Source of the DNA: Cinclus cinclus
Taxonomy: Eukaryota; Chordata; Aves; Passeriformes; Cinclidae
NCBI RefSeq assembly: GCF_963662255.1
Contig: NC_085047.1
Span: 17,838,924-17,902,923, forward strand
DNA: 64,000 bases
Direction of reading: 5' to 3'
Below, in pieces: positions 14,101-24,300 of this stretch. The position numbers were made by a program, and so were the translations under genes. A model generated the notes under the pieces. That model was given only the letters and a program-made list of their open reading frames with translations. It did no database searches and was not told the origin of the DNA. How positions within the stretch are numbered: the stretch's first letter is position 1; each line of letters opens with the position of its first letter.

Positions 14101-15069
14101 AGTATCTGCATGGCTTCTGCTGCCACCTAAGGGTATTTCATCTGGGTAAATATCGCAGTAAGGGAAAACAACCTGGAAAATGCAGCTATTGAGTGGTATT
14201 TTTTCAGATCTTTAGTCATTAATTTGATTAACATTAAGCTTTCTTCATTTTTGTAGAATCACTACTTACTGTATATGTCAATTAGAGTAATTTAACTGTG
14301 GCCAACCAGAAGTAAACATGAAGGCTTTTTATACATATATATATTTTTAAATGTTTTGCAGAAAGCTGTAGAAGAACCACTAAATGGTAGGTGATATTCA
14401 AGGTTTATCTTATCATTAAGGGATTAATTATGGATAAAGATGGTTCTGATTCCCAATGCCACTGCACTAAGATGGCAGATCAGTGTGGCAACTGATGTGG
14501 CTCTGTGAGTCAGTAAGAGTTTGATTTCTCAATGAAATGTTGCCTGCAGGTCCAGACTCCCTCTTTTATGCCGTAGTGCTTGCTAGCCACAGGCACTGTT
14601 TGACTGTTTTAGGACAAATCTGTACCTCACTATATTATGTCCACCCTCTTTGCTTTGCAAAATGTTCAGCTTTCAAGGGAAGAAGGGGGACTGGCACTGA
14701 AAATTGATGTTAATTCTTCATAAAGATTTATTTAGGTGAAATACTTAATGATCACAACAAAATCTATTCTTCCCCCTCTGTAATTTTCATATTTCCTTGG
14801 GCTGGGGAAACTTTCTCATGTTGTTGGGAGATTCTGATAGCACTTAAGGTGAGGGAAATTTACGGTGAAAAAGGGATGACTTTGGTTTTGTTTGTAGGTT
14901 TTCTTTTTTTGTTTTTGCTATTATGTTCACTAATTGGCATGCTGACTAGTAGCATTCTAACCTGAATTTTAGAATTGACTATTAACTGTGAAGCATTTAT
15001 TTCTGTTTCACTCATTACTAATCCATTCTTTTGACTTTCAAAGATGCAAAAGGAGTGATGCTAGAATGA
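1763..15069 (+). CDS. CD47: CD47, leukocyte surface antigen, exons 2-10 (gene level; 5' end outside window)
   Basis: CD47 is a plasma-membrane glycoprotein that binds SIRP-alpha on phagocytes, giving an inhibitory self signal, and also binds thrombospondin and integrins. The window shows an Ig-V exon, five exons with one hydrophobic segment each, and short tail exons, in the order known for vertebrate CD47. Coding segments are 1763-2113, 5714-5803, 7528-7629, 8008-8100, 8617-8712, 10294-10386, 12137-12168, 14362-14386 and 15044-15069 (TGA at 15067). All have AG acceptors and GT donors, and phases agree throughout. The peptides SWF, GLGL, AVVG, PLHG and KAVEEPLN match human CD47 as I recall it. 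The signal-peptide exon is not in the window, so the start codon is not annotated. Identification is close to certain; the exact isoform set is inferred. Confidence 0.97.
2114..5713 (+). other. CD47: CD47 intron 2
   Basis: 3.6 kb between the Ig-V exon and the first transmembrane exon. Apart from the pyrimidine-rich tract near 4 kb I see no repeat or gene. It ends in TTTATTCTCTAG. Confidence 0.85.
3967..4107. repeat. Polypyrimidine-rich tract in CD47 intron 2
   Basis: About 140 bp are made almost only of C and T on the + strand, an irregular mix of CTT, TCC and TTTC words. The open frame across it is a compositional effect. It has no clear repeat unit, unlike the array at 32.7 kb. Confidence 0.7.
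5714..5803 (+). CDS. CD47: CD47 exon 3: transmembrane segment 1
   Basis: 90 nt, phase 1 to phase 1. It encodes the juxtamembrane motif SWF, shared with human CD47, then a stretch of hydrophobic residues ([15 protein letters not shown]) that forms the first membrane span. Donor is ATTG|GTAAGT. The open frame extends upstream through the intron, so the acceptor TAG at 5711-5713 sets the start, supported by the phase and the conserved SWF. Confidence 0.95.
5804..7527 (+). other. CD47: CD47 intron 3
   Basis: 1.7 kb, AT-rich, with a short T-run near 6870. No exon, repeat family or RNA gene is recognised. A minus-strand frame of about 125 codons at 6830-7207 is Lys/Asn-rich and looks like chance. 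Confidence 0.8.
7528..7629 (+). CDS. CD47: CD47 exon 4: transmembrane segment 2
   Basis: 102 nt, phase 1 to phase 1. A short polar loop with LKY (also in the human protein) leads into a hydrophobic span [20 protein letters not shown]. Acceptor is CTCTTTAAG and donor is CAAG|GTAAGT. This exon was too short to stand out as an ORF and was found from splice sites and similarity. Confidence 0.95.
8008..8100 (+). CDS. CD47: CD47 exon 5: transmembrane segment 3
   Basis: 93 nt, phase 1 to phase 1. It encodes GYTVQN and then [20 protein letters not shown]. The GLGL motif and the Tyr near the end of the span align with human CD47. Acceptor is TTTGCAG and donor is ATTG|GTGAGT. Confidence 0.95.
8617..8712 (+). 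CDS. CD47: CD47 exon 6: transmembrane segment 4
   Basis: 96 nt, phase 1 to phase 1. It encodes a membrane span ending in [12 protein letters not shown], where AVVG and LC are shared with human CD47. Acceptor is TTTTTTCCTCAG, a strong tract, and donor is CCAG|GTAAGC. The upstream intron (8101-8616) contains an AT/TA-rich microsatellite-like stretch near 8430-8465. Confidence 0.95.
8713..10293 (+). other. CD47: CD47 intron 6
   Basis: 1.6 kb. No exon or known repeat is recognised. There is a direct echo of the words TTGGGTGACTATT near 8996 and 9029 and a T-run near 10,240. It ends in the strong acceptor TTTTTCCCAG. Confidence 0.8.
10294..10386 (+). CDS. CD47: CD47 exon 7: transmembrane segment 5
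   Basis: 93 nt, phase 1 to phase 1. It starts ACPPLHG, equivalent to human ACIPMHG, so the extracellular Cys (codon 10296) expected to bond with the extra Ig-domain Cys is kept. The last span follows ([20 protein letters not shown]). Donor is ATGG|GTAAGT. Confidence 0.96.
10387..12136 (+). other. CD47: CD47 intron 7
   Basis: 1.75 kb. The only recognised element is the CR1 fragment near its 3' end. The rest shows no conserved coding potential. Confidence 0.85.
11803..12073 (+). mobile_element. CR1 LINE 3' fragment in CD47 intron 7
   Basis: The sequence carries the familiar avian CR1 3' words in order: GGCCTCAAGCTG, GGGGAGGTTTAGGTTGGATA, AAAAATTTCTTC, GAAAGGGTGGTCAA, ACAGGCTGCCCAG, GACGTGATTTAGTGG and a degenerate end near CTTCAACCTGAACAATTATG. 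It lies in the same orientation as CD47, is 5'-truncated as most CR1 copies are, and is diverged. The 3' end falls about 60 bp before the exon 8 acceptor. No ORF remains. Confidence 0.9.
12137..12168 (+). CDS. CD47: CD47 exon 8: start of cytoplasmic tail
   Basis: 32 nt, phase 1 in and phase 0 out. With the last base of exon 7 it encodes [11 protein letters not shown], eleven residues in the place of an eleven-residue tail segment in human CD47. The acceptor is ATTATTTTAG and the donor is CCGGGG|GTAAGC. The basic residues just after the last span fit the positive-inside rule. This exon is poorly conserved in sequence; its call rests on position, phase and length. Confidence 0.85.
12169..14361 (+). 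other. CD47: CD47 intron 8
   Basis: 2.2 kb without recognised repeats or exons. It ends with an AT-rich stretch and the acceptor ATGTTTTGCAG. Confidence 0.8.
14362..14386 (+). CDS. CD47: CD47 exon 9: micro-exon KAVEEPLN
   Basis: 25 nt, phase 0 in and phase 1 out. It encodes KAVEEPLN, identical to the human tail exon, followed by one base of the next codon. Acceptor is TTTTGCAG and donor is AATG|GTAGGT. In mammals this exon is alternatively used in tissue-specific tail forms; its identity here implies the same layout. Confidence 0.93.
14387..15043 (+). other. CD47: CD47 intron 9
   Basis: 657 bp, nothing recognised apart from a GTTTT-rich patch near 14,885-14,920. Acceptor is TTGACTTTCAAAG, weaker than the other CD47 acceptors, which fits an alternatively used exon. 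Confidence 0.75.
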
Positions 15070-15071
15070 TG
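15044..15071 (+). CDS. CD47: CD47 exon 10: alternative C-terminus DAKGVMLE
   Basis: 28 nt exon between a weak acceptor and the strong donor ATG|GTAAGT at 15,072. Joined to exon 9 it reads D-A-K-G-V-M-L-E and then TGA at 15,067-15,069. The AKG and following Met resemble the SKGMM part of the longest human tail. The stop falls two bases before the exon end, whereas in human the frame continues into the last exon, as I recall it. The stop is so near the junction that nonsense-mediated decay is not expected. Confidence 0.85.
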
Positions 15072-17068
15072 GTAAGTCTAGCAGATATTTGATTTAATGG
15101 TTAAGCATTTGAGGATTTTGATGTTTAGAGTTACACAGTGCTAATGCAATGAAACTTTAAGGACAGGTTTCAGGACAGGTGCTGTTCTTATTCAAATGAT
15201 ATTTAATTAAAAAGGAAGAATACATGTATCCTCTATCAAACATAGAGGAAAAATGTGTATTCCTAAACAGTAAAGAGGATGAGTCAGTGAGAGACCCGTG
15301 CAATAGTATGTTTCTGATCAAATGTGGAAAGTCAAATAGCTTTATGTTTCCTTTAGTCTCATATAGTGTTTAAGATGCATGGAATGTTTCCTTGGTGGTG
15401 TGGGTTGTTCTGTTTGGGTTAGTTTTGTGTTTTGTCTTATTGCTCTTTTATAACTGAGCTTTCTCCCTGCATTTAATTGGTGATCTCCAATGGAAATTCA
15501 GAGAAAGTGGTTTGAAATTAACTTTCTCTCCCTCTCCCCCTCTTCAGGTGTTACTTGAATTCTCTAGGTTTTGTTGGATTGTATTCCAATCAGATTTCAC
15601 TCAATTTATTATTTTTCAGATTGTTCTCATTGAAGGGCTTAAATTTTAGGCTAGATGATAAGGTTTGAAAATACAAACAGTATTATTGAGTCTTTTCTAT
15701 TCAGCAGCTGCACTTTTCATGGGAATAGGATAAAAAAAGCACTTGTTGATGCTGTTGGTATTTATGTTTCTCCCTGAATACTGAGCAAGCTTGTCATGAG
15801 GCATCACTAGACCCTTAGCTTAGTACTCCAGCATTCAATTACAATTACAACATTTTGCTGCTTGGGATAAAGAGTAAGCCCACTCCAAATCTGTTAGCTC
15901 ACTTGAAATACTTTTATATCATGCCATTTCTAGGAGGCATGAATTGACAATGAGCAAATGAATGAGTTACTAGTTAGCTCTAATTGGTAAAAGGTGTATG
16001 AATTTTAAAAAGTATGAGTTATAAAAACAGGCTTCCCTACAAATGCCATGTGCTGTTCAGTTTGTGTTACTTATGACTACTGCGTTTGTAGTAGTAGATC
16101 CAAATACATTTGTAGATCCAGATATCTCATATAATTATTTGCTAAGCCAATAGGAATACAAGCACTCCTACAGTACAGAGGAGAAGTGCATTGGTGTCTC
16201 ATAAACACATTGATAAATGTGTACCAGTTAGTGTAATCTGAGCTGGATGGAGTGGAAGGCAGGGCCTGCTCCAGAATTGGCTACTGCATGTTCTTGACAG
16301 TTGAGACCAGGAAACAAATTTGCCAGTCCTTTGCATTCAAGCAGACCAGAAGGGAGATCAGGATGGGCTCTCTGCAGTTGCCTCATACTGCTGAAGAACA
16401 AAGCAGAATTTTGCTTGGAGATCCATTTTTAAATAAGTTGCCTGTTTTTTTCTTGGGTCTCATTTAGGTTATGAAAACCTGTCTTCTAGTGCTGAGGAGG
16501 AGCTTCCAAAAACACAGAAATTGTCAATTACCCATTTAATTTTAGGGTAGAGCTAGAAGTCTGTCTGCTTTTTCTCCTCTGAAAGATGGCTCCTAACCAG
16601 TGACAGAAGGTTTTACAGATGGAAAGCAAATGCTCTGACTCACACGCTGGAAGCAGTAACCTCTTGAGCTCTACCTGTTTCTATGTTAACCTTCCCTGGA
16701 AAATTCACAGAGACTGAAGCAGGGATGAATTAGATGCTGAAGCTGACTAGCTTACAAAATAACACGTGAGAGTAAACTAGCATTAGAATATATAGACAGA
16801 GTGGATTAGACAGCTGAGCCTGTGAGCCACTTCATCTTACTCAAATTGACGAGTGAAAGCTCCAAGACAGTGTCCACCTTTCTTTTGTGGAGAGGCTGAA
16901 ACATGACCTGCTGTTAGTAACACGTTTTTCTACTGTTTGAATGCTAAATGTGCTTTCAGTCTTGAAATGAAAAAAGAAAAATCTGTAAGCTGTGACTTGC
17001 GTAGGCAGCACAAAACATTGCTGTTCTTCCCAAACAATATTTCTTTTTCTTTGTTTTTAAATTCTCAG
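15072..17068 (+). other. CD47: CD47 intron 10
   Basis: 2.0 kb. No exon or mobile element is recognised. It ends in a long T-rich tract and ATTCTCAG, one of the strongest acceptors of the gene. Confidence 0.75.
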
Positions 17069-19450
17069 AACTGCAGAGTTATGTGATGCGTATATAAAAA
17101 GTACACCGTTGTTGATACACCGTGGCCTTGAAGATGCACTACTCAACGAGAAGAAATTCAGGAATCTAGTTGTTTTGCATGTGTGGCAAAAGTGCTTTTG
17201 ATATAAATGACATAATTTTATAGTCACAGCAGCTGTAGCAAGGAACATGTGTGTTTGCCCACATGTGATCTTTATTTTCTTTTGTTATGGTGTATGTGGG
17301 ATGGTTGAGGATGAGAATATAAAAAGCACTATTTGCCCAGTACAGAGTCTCCCTGCAGTAATCCTTAGTGGTATTATTTTCAAAAACTGTCATTAATCAC
17401 TGCTTTGATAATGGGCCCGCTGAGCCCAGAGATTGCAATACCATTTAGACTGTTGTTTTCTTTATTTGTGTGCATGGACAAAGTATGGTTTACGTGTATG
17501 ATACAAGCAGGAAGTAGAGATTGTACAAATACATCTTTTCTGATATTCATCAGATTTTTATTAAAAAAAAAAAGAAATAAAAAGTTACACACAAAGTTGC
17601 ATAAGTACAAAGTATACTCCCAGCTCTCCTGAAATTATTAACAGAGTTCTAATTCTGTGAAACATTAGTATTCCTCTTTGTGGACAGTAGTCATGTGTGC
17701 TCTGGTGGTTGATATTTTTGTCCAGTGAGAGGGCTCTTCGTGCCTCCTCTGTATCCTTTCTCTGATGAGAAACTGCTCAGCTGTTGGAGCCTAATTCAGC
17801 ACTGGAATTACAGAGCATAGGAGCTGGTAATCTTAATGCTGAATGTGGTTCTTGTGTGTGTTCATGTTGTGCAGTGTGTGGAACTGGAAGCAATTTCAGG
17901 CTTTCTTAACTCAGTGAATTTGTGAAAGTCGTGGATGCTTCATAAAAATAGGAGTTATCCTATTTTAGTATATTTTTGACAGAGTTTAAAACGTTGTTTT
18001 CTTGAATAGAAAAGAGCTATATAATTTCTGGCCCAGGTTTGTGTTGCTGCTATTACATCACAAATACATAAAATAAAAATTAGAAGGAACTGATGAGTGA
18101 GGAAGCTCAGTTTTGTATATATCTAATGGTATGGTCAGAAATCAGTTTACTAGAACTTGCACATTCCATGAGATTCTGTTATGTTTTACAGCTGTTTTGA
18201 GAGTTGTTCCACTATAGTTGGCTGCTCTTGGACTTTGTGTATGCTTTGTAGAAATCTTGACACTGTTTCCTGTTTGTACTAAGGTACTGTATTTCAAAGG
18301 CACACACGGTTTTGTCCTAACAATTTAAAACTTGGTTTGGAAAGCTGTTGCCAAACAGTTATATAATAAAATCCATGTTTTTAAAGATACTGAGTAATTT
18401 TGGCACTTCTCAGAGTTGAATGTTGCAAACCAAGGTTCATATCCATGTTGTGGGTGCATGTTGCAGGGATTTGGGTCTCTGCACGTTGAGCTTCGAGTCA
18501 CATTAAGAATTCAACAAAGCAAAATTAGGTGTCTGATTTCACAGTAGGTGCTGTCATAATCGTCCCTCTTGCCAAGGCTCCAGGATTGAGCCATTTAAAG
18601 CAAGACATGGGCCAGCCCTCACTGGGATCAAGAGAACTGGACACAGGAAAGAGGGTTACCCATGCAATAAAATATGGGAGAAGCATGTATGGCTCACACT
18701 TACTGTCCTACTTTGCCAGTGGGAGTAGTCACATAAGGTTTGAGTTCTTATATATGAATCTTTTGGTGGAGGTTTTTCCATAATCTCAGTGATATCTAAC
18801 TAAAGATGGGAGATGGTTCTCCATTTCAATTCAGTATAATTTTTTTTTTTAATTTAGTACTGTGCAGAGCTCCCTGTTTATAACTAGTGATTCCCTCTGG
18901 CAAGTTGAAAGTCTTAGCAGCAGAGGAATAAAAAACCAAATGAACTGGAATTCTGTTGAGGTATTCTGCCTTATAAAAATAATTATGTATAAAAGCTTTA
19001 TGTTAATTTCTGTAAAGCAAACTGCAGCAAAACCCCGCTGTGTCACCGTGGGATCAGGCTGAGCTGTTCCTAGGAATTGTCAAAACATAAGAAGCTCAAT
19101 GGCTGTTGATGGGCTGCAGAATTGTGGCCCCAGAAATGGGAGAACCCCACCATCCTGTTGTGTTAAGGGCTGGATTTCTTCTAGGTGGGAATTTAAAAGT
19201 GAGAGTTTAAAAAGTTATGGGTACACCCAGCCAGCCATTTCCCACCAGTAGTTTAAACCAAAGTTGTTCATAACTGTATGCTTTCATTTGTGTGTGTACA
19301 TATGTGTGTATATATAAATATATAGACATTTTAAATATCTATAGATCTATAGTCTTTACCCAAGAAACTTTTTATTTATGAAACATGAAATGATTTTGTA
19401 AATACTGTGCTAATATACTTAAAAAATAAAGTAATTTTAAGTTGTTTTTG
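17069..19450 (+). other. CD47: CD47 terminal exon, mostly 3' UTR
   Basis: It starts after ATTCTCAG. The first part contains CCGTGGCCTTGAAGATGCAC and GAGAAGAAA, close to the start of the human CD47 3' UTR as I remember it. The end, with TTTTGTAAATACTGTGC and TAATATACTTA before the AATAAA, matches the distal human 3' UTR end. If exon 9 joins it directly, ELQSYVMRI and TAA (17,095) follow; if exon 8 joins it, NCRVM and TGA (17,084). Inner AATAAA words near 17,577, 18,072, 18,365, 18,666 and 18,927 could serve shorter UTR forms, as alternative polyadenylation is known for mammalian CD47. A TG/TA microsatellite lies at about 19,290-19,325. Confidence 0.88.
19425..19430 (+). promoter_or_regulatory. 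CD47: CD47 distal poly(A) signal AATAAA
   Basis: AATAAA followed about 10 bases later by a G/T-rich stretch (GTTGTTTTTG), inside sequence that aligns by eye with the distal end of the human CD47 3' UTR. Cleavage is expected at about 19,440-19,455. Confidence 0.8.
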
Positions 19451-21177
19451 CGGGAGAATTTCTTGTTGCTAGTACATTGAACATCTGTAGCTGCTTCCAT
19501 AAAGTCATAGTTGTAGCTGCTCTTTTCCCTGCCTTTATGTATTACTGGATCTGCAGGAATGTTCTCAGTGCTACATTGGCTGCTGCAGATGAATTTGGGT
19601 GTTTTTCTCCTTAGAAAGGTCATCCAGATGGTGAGGCAAGTGTGTAGGCTGCCTTGTAATAACTTGAATTGAACTCTCCAACATCAGCCATCAAATGTTG
19701 CCACCCGAGTTTTCTGTGGGACGAAATGAGGAGTCAAAAACTGCTGCTGCCACTACAACTTCAGAAACAGCGGAGCAGCACCTCTGTCCAGTCTGTCTTT
19801 GCAGCCCTGGAATGATATTTCTGTGGGAAGAGGATCCCTTATGTTACTGCTAAAGCACTGCTGGATAAGTTCTGGATTTCCTGAAGTTGTCTTTAATGTT
19901 TGTTTGATTGTGGAGAGCGGAGCTGCAAGTCTGCCTGGTAGGCTTTCCACTCACACATCCTCTGCAGTGAAGCTGTGCTGATGAGAACAGTGGAAATAAT
20001 TGGCAATTCCCTTGTTTGTTCAAGGTGACTTTAAGCATGGCTGTTGAACTTCAGTGTCTCTTCAGAAATGTTTTGTGACTTTACCTAGACACACACTTTC
20101 CTCTCTAAAGGAGCTAAGAACCACAATTTGAGCTATTTAAACAGAATTTTTAACAGTTTTAGAATTTTCTGTGTAGGGTCCCAACTGCAGGGTGAAGCAA
20201 GACCAGAGAGACTGGTCCTAATGCTCAGGAAAACTGCTTGCTTGAACTTTGGGTTGAGAGAAATGATGCTAATCTAAATGCAGGTGCCTGGTGAATATCT
20301 CAACACACTACCATCAGCGATGCCCAGTACCTGTGTTCCAGACTGCTCCAGTCAGTTCGACCAGGAAAACCAACCCAAACCTGAACTTGCAGTCCAGAAG
20401 CCCTCTGAAAGTGCTTGATCAGAGCTCTGTCATTCAGCAGTTGCTACCGAGTTACCTGCCCAAGAGTAGAAGTGGACAGCTTCTGGTTCATTTCCACTTT
20501 GCAGAAGAATTTATATTTCTTTCCTACGGAAAATAATTCTTTTGTGCTCTACTGCTCTGTGCTTTTGTCATAGATGCAGCCAGTACTGTCTTGGACTTCA
20601 GTACCTCTTGCTTCCTGTATCCTTGAGGACTCTTGCAAAGCTTACACGATGAAGAAGTGTGAGCAGGACTTCACCTAGTTCCTTGTTGGTTTCCTATTGT
20701 GCCTGTGGCAGAAATGCAGCGGGGTAGGGCATGGCCTGGGAAGTGTACTCCTAACCCTTCACACTGCAGCTGGGCTCTGGGAAAGGGGCAGGGAGTACTC
20801 ATAAACTACAAGGAAAGGGCAGAACCAGACTATTGTTTCAATGAAATGATAAATTGGCAACAAACTTTAATACACAAATGTAAATAGCACAATGTCAAGA
20901 ATCATCTGCTTTGGGGGAGGAAAGCTGCAGTGTTGAAACAAGTTTTGCTTTCCTTCTGTTCCTTTTCCTGCTTGTTTCTAAAGACTAGAGGATGGGGGCT
21001 TTTGAAATCATTGGGCTGGAGAGTGGGTGCTGTGAAGGGAAGAGAAGTCTGCCATGAATACAAGCTTGGTGGGAGAATTAAAGAGCATAAGAACTGCAAG
21101 TTTGCTGGAAGAGTGTGAAAAGTTTCTCCTAACATCACTAAAAGCTGATACTTTTGCACCCTTCAGAGTTACGGGGC
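19451..21177. other. Intergenic, nothing recognised
   Basis: Noncoding-looking sequence between the CD47 3' end and a CR1 fragment. Several ORFs of 60-85 codons on both strands overlap each other and show no family resemblance. Confidence 0.6.
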
Positions 21178-21361
21178 TATTTCTATTTCTTCACTGAAAG
21201 GGTTGTCAAGCACTGGAACAGGCTTCCCAAGGAAGTGGCGGAGTCATTGGATTTGGCACTCAGTGACAGAGTTTTGTTGACAGGGTGGTGTTCAGTTAGA
21301 AGTTGGCCTTAATGATCTTGGAGGTCTTTTCTGACCTTAATAATTCCATGATTCTGTATAG
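21178..21361 (+). mobile_element. CR1 LINE 3' fragment
   Basis: Words typical of the CR1 3' end occur in order: TTCTTCACTGAAAGGGTTGT, AAGCACTGGAACAGGCTTCC, GGAAGTGGCGGAGTC, then AATGATCTTGGAGGTCTTTT, GACCTTAATAATTCCATGAT and TCTGTA. It is about 180 bp, 5'-truncated, diverged and noncoding. It has a better-kept 3' terminus than the copy in CD47 intron 7. Confidence 0.92.
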
Positions 21362-24300
21362 TGCTGCTGTCTGCATGTGACCAAGCAGCTGAGCAAATGG
21401 AGGTCCTTGGGGATGTGCAGTTGTCACATGAAGTCAGACTCTACCTTCAGACCTCAGTGATGTCCCCTGGGCATAGCAACTGCTTGGTGCAGAGTAAGGT
21501 CTGGCACACCTTCAACTTGAACTAAAGTACTGAGTTTTACTGTCGTTCACAATTTATGTACCTGTAGACAGTGAAAGATTTTGAAACTGCTCTAGTAATT
21601 GGTCTTCCTCCTTTCCTACCTCAGCCCACACATCCTCTGCCTTTCTTTTAAGGCTGTGCAATAGGTGGCTGCAGGTTAAACTTGGAATGGTTACCAGGCC
21701 TGTGGAAAAAGGAAGGAGACAACATTTTTCAGAACTTGGCTTGAGGGTACTTGTATTTGGTTGCATTCATTTAAGTTTCCTTTTTGCCTTCCGGAAGTGC
21801 TGCAGGAATTGTTTTTAGAGCAAGAACATTTGGTTGGGTTTATTTTGGGTTTTTGTTTTTTGGTAAGAAAGCAGTATTCTGTAATGAACTAGATATATGG
21901 GAAAGAGGAAAAAAAAAAAACAACCCAGCAAATCAGTGGAAATCCACAGTGCTGTTAGCCAGAAGGTTCATTCAAAGACAAATGAAGTTCAGACAGCAGT
22001 AAGAAGAAAAGGGATCTTCAAGATCTATTCATTGCAATTAATTTTATCTAACTTTGAGCATAGCCAGTTAAGATAGTTTCACTGATGAAAAAGGTGATCG
22101 GGGTTCTCTGACATTTTGTGCTAGTTCAGGTCAGTGAAAAAGAAAATTCAGCTATTGAAGATGAAGTGGAAATAAAAGCACTGTGTTGTGTGCAGAGCTC
22201 TGCAGGTATGGGAGTTAGCCTAGGCTGGACTTGGAAACTTTCATTTGTCCCGTGTCAAGAAACACAGATAATTTAAGGATCATAATAAAGTGATATAAAT
22301 TGTAATTAAAGGAGCCCAGGATGGGAATAGATTCCTTTGTATCCTGCACTGTAATTAGAAAACAGGTTTTCAGAAACAATCCCTCTGTGGCTGGGTTACA
22401 GTTAAGAATGAAAATGTTGCTGCACCAGGCTTTGATGGAGCCAGGCACTTACTGTTCTAAGAAGTTTGTGAGGTTTTGGCTGGCACAGATAAACAAGTAC
22501 TACTGTAGGAACCTACAATGTCTTCCCTTACCTGGTCTGTAGGTAGGAAAAAAGTTACTTTTTGATAGACTGAGCAAGCTGAAAACTACTGTGATGTTAT
22601 TTAATGTGACAATGTAAAGAAATGTGGGTTAAAAAGGTGGTGACAGGGAGGAGGGCAATTGGTTTTTCTTCACAGTACCCCTTACCTGCCCTGTCCTCTG
22701 ATGCTCTGGCCACTGGAGAACCTCATCCCAGCAGAAGATTGGGTAGGGAGCACTGTGGCCTTTGCCTCCTGTTTAACCCTGGGTGTCTCCTCCACTGCTC
22801 CCACCTCAGCAGCATGGCTGCTCCTCCCAGAACTTGGGGAGAGGGGGACATACAGCTCCTCACCTGCCTGCAGCACGGGGGAGAGAGGCTTTCACCACGA
22901 GGATGAGTGGGGACGGATGCTCAGTAGAGCCTTGGAGCAGGGTATTAAATGTGACACCCTAACACCCTTACAGCTCTGTATTTAACAAAGTGATGTCTTG
23001 ATACTACCCTAGCCCTGTTAGGTTGCCCTTCATGCTGCCCTTTTTTCCTCATATCAGTTCTCTGGGAATGATGTAAACCAAATAGTAATGGGAAATGGGG
23101 GAATAAAATCACCATATCCTGAACCATGAGGTGGGTGTTGGTGTTTGCAGTGATGGGACATCAGAACGCCAAAGCATAAACAGATTCAGTCTTACTGAAC
23201 AGGAAATGAAGCTGATTACAGCATCAATGAGGAAGTGCAATTATTGTGGGATAAAATACGTCATTACTCTAGCAGTCACAGGGAAGGTGACAAAGGAGAA
23301 GGTGGTTCCTGTCCCCCAAGGCTAGCTAAAGGAGCTACATTTATTTCATTGGTGACAGTGTGAGCTCTTGACATGCTTTCAGGGTAAAATTAACAGCACA
23401 GTGCATGTCAAAGGCAAGGAGGGAAAAGATGCTAAAACAAAAAACAAATGGCACAAGAGAAAAGCCTGTGCTGAAAGGTACATGTCACTATTTGTTTATT
23501 TACCCACCACAGAAAACAGCCCATTTACCATGTGCACTTGGTGACAGACTGGTCCAAGCCCTAAACCTGCTCTTAATCCAGATTACAGCCTTGGGCTGCG
23601 AAACCTGAACAAAACAACCTCAGTGCATAGCAGGAGCTGCCAGGCCAGAGGGCTGGGGAGCAGCCAAGAGAAAGTGCTGTGAGCTCACAAGGCTTTGTAG
23701 AGAAGAGCAGGGATTGGCAAAAAAAAGGGAGGAGGAGGAGGAGGGAGAGGCTCCAGCAGTATTTACTCCATGCTGAACTGGTTGGGGGGGGGGTCACAGC
23801 TGCAGCAGTGGCTGGTACAGTTCACCAAACTATGGGCAAGGCCTTCCCTTGCCTTCCTGCTGCTCCAAGACCTTTAACTTCCTCGGCACTGTTCCAGCTA
23901 GAGGCCTTTGGCAGGTCAGAGGAACCTGTCTTACTTTGATGCTTAACCCCTGTTGTGTGCCATCACCAGTTCAACTCAGGCTGGTTTCAGCCTTCCTGAA
24001 GAGGAGAAGTTAGACCAGGTTTTTGGTTGGGTTGCTTCTTAGTATAAATACCTTTATTTGGAAAGTGTCCCCCTCCTCCCAGGGAGTGACAGCACAAGTG
24101 AGGCAGGGCCCATTGCAAGGCTTGTGCTTCACTTGAATCTCACAGAATTGGAGAGATGTTAAACCCACAGGACAAAAGGGGAGTGTCCTAACTGCAAGCT
24201 CTGAAAGCATTGCTCTACAATGGTCATACAAGTTTGAAGACCTGTGAGCCTTTTGCTGGAATAATTCCTAAAGGAAACTACTTTCTGGATTTATAGGTAA

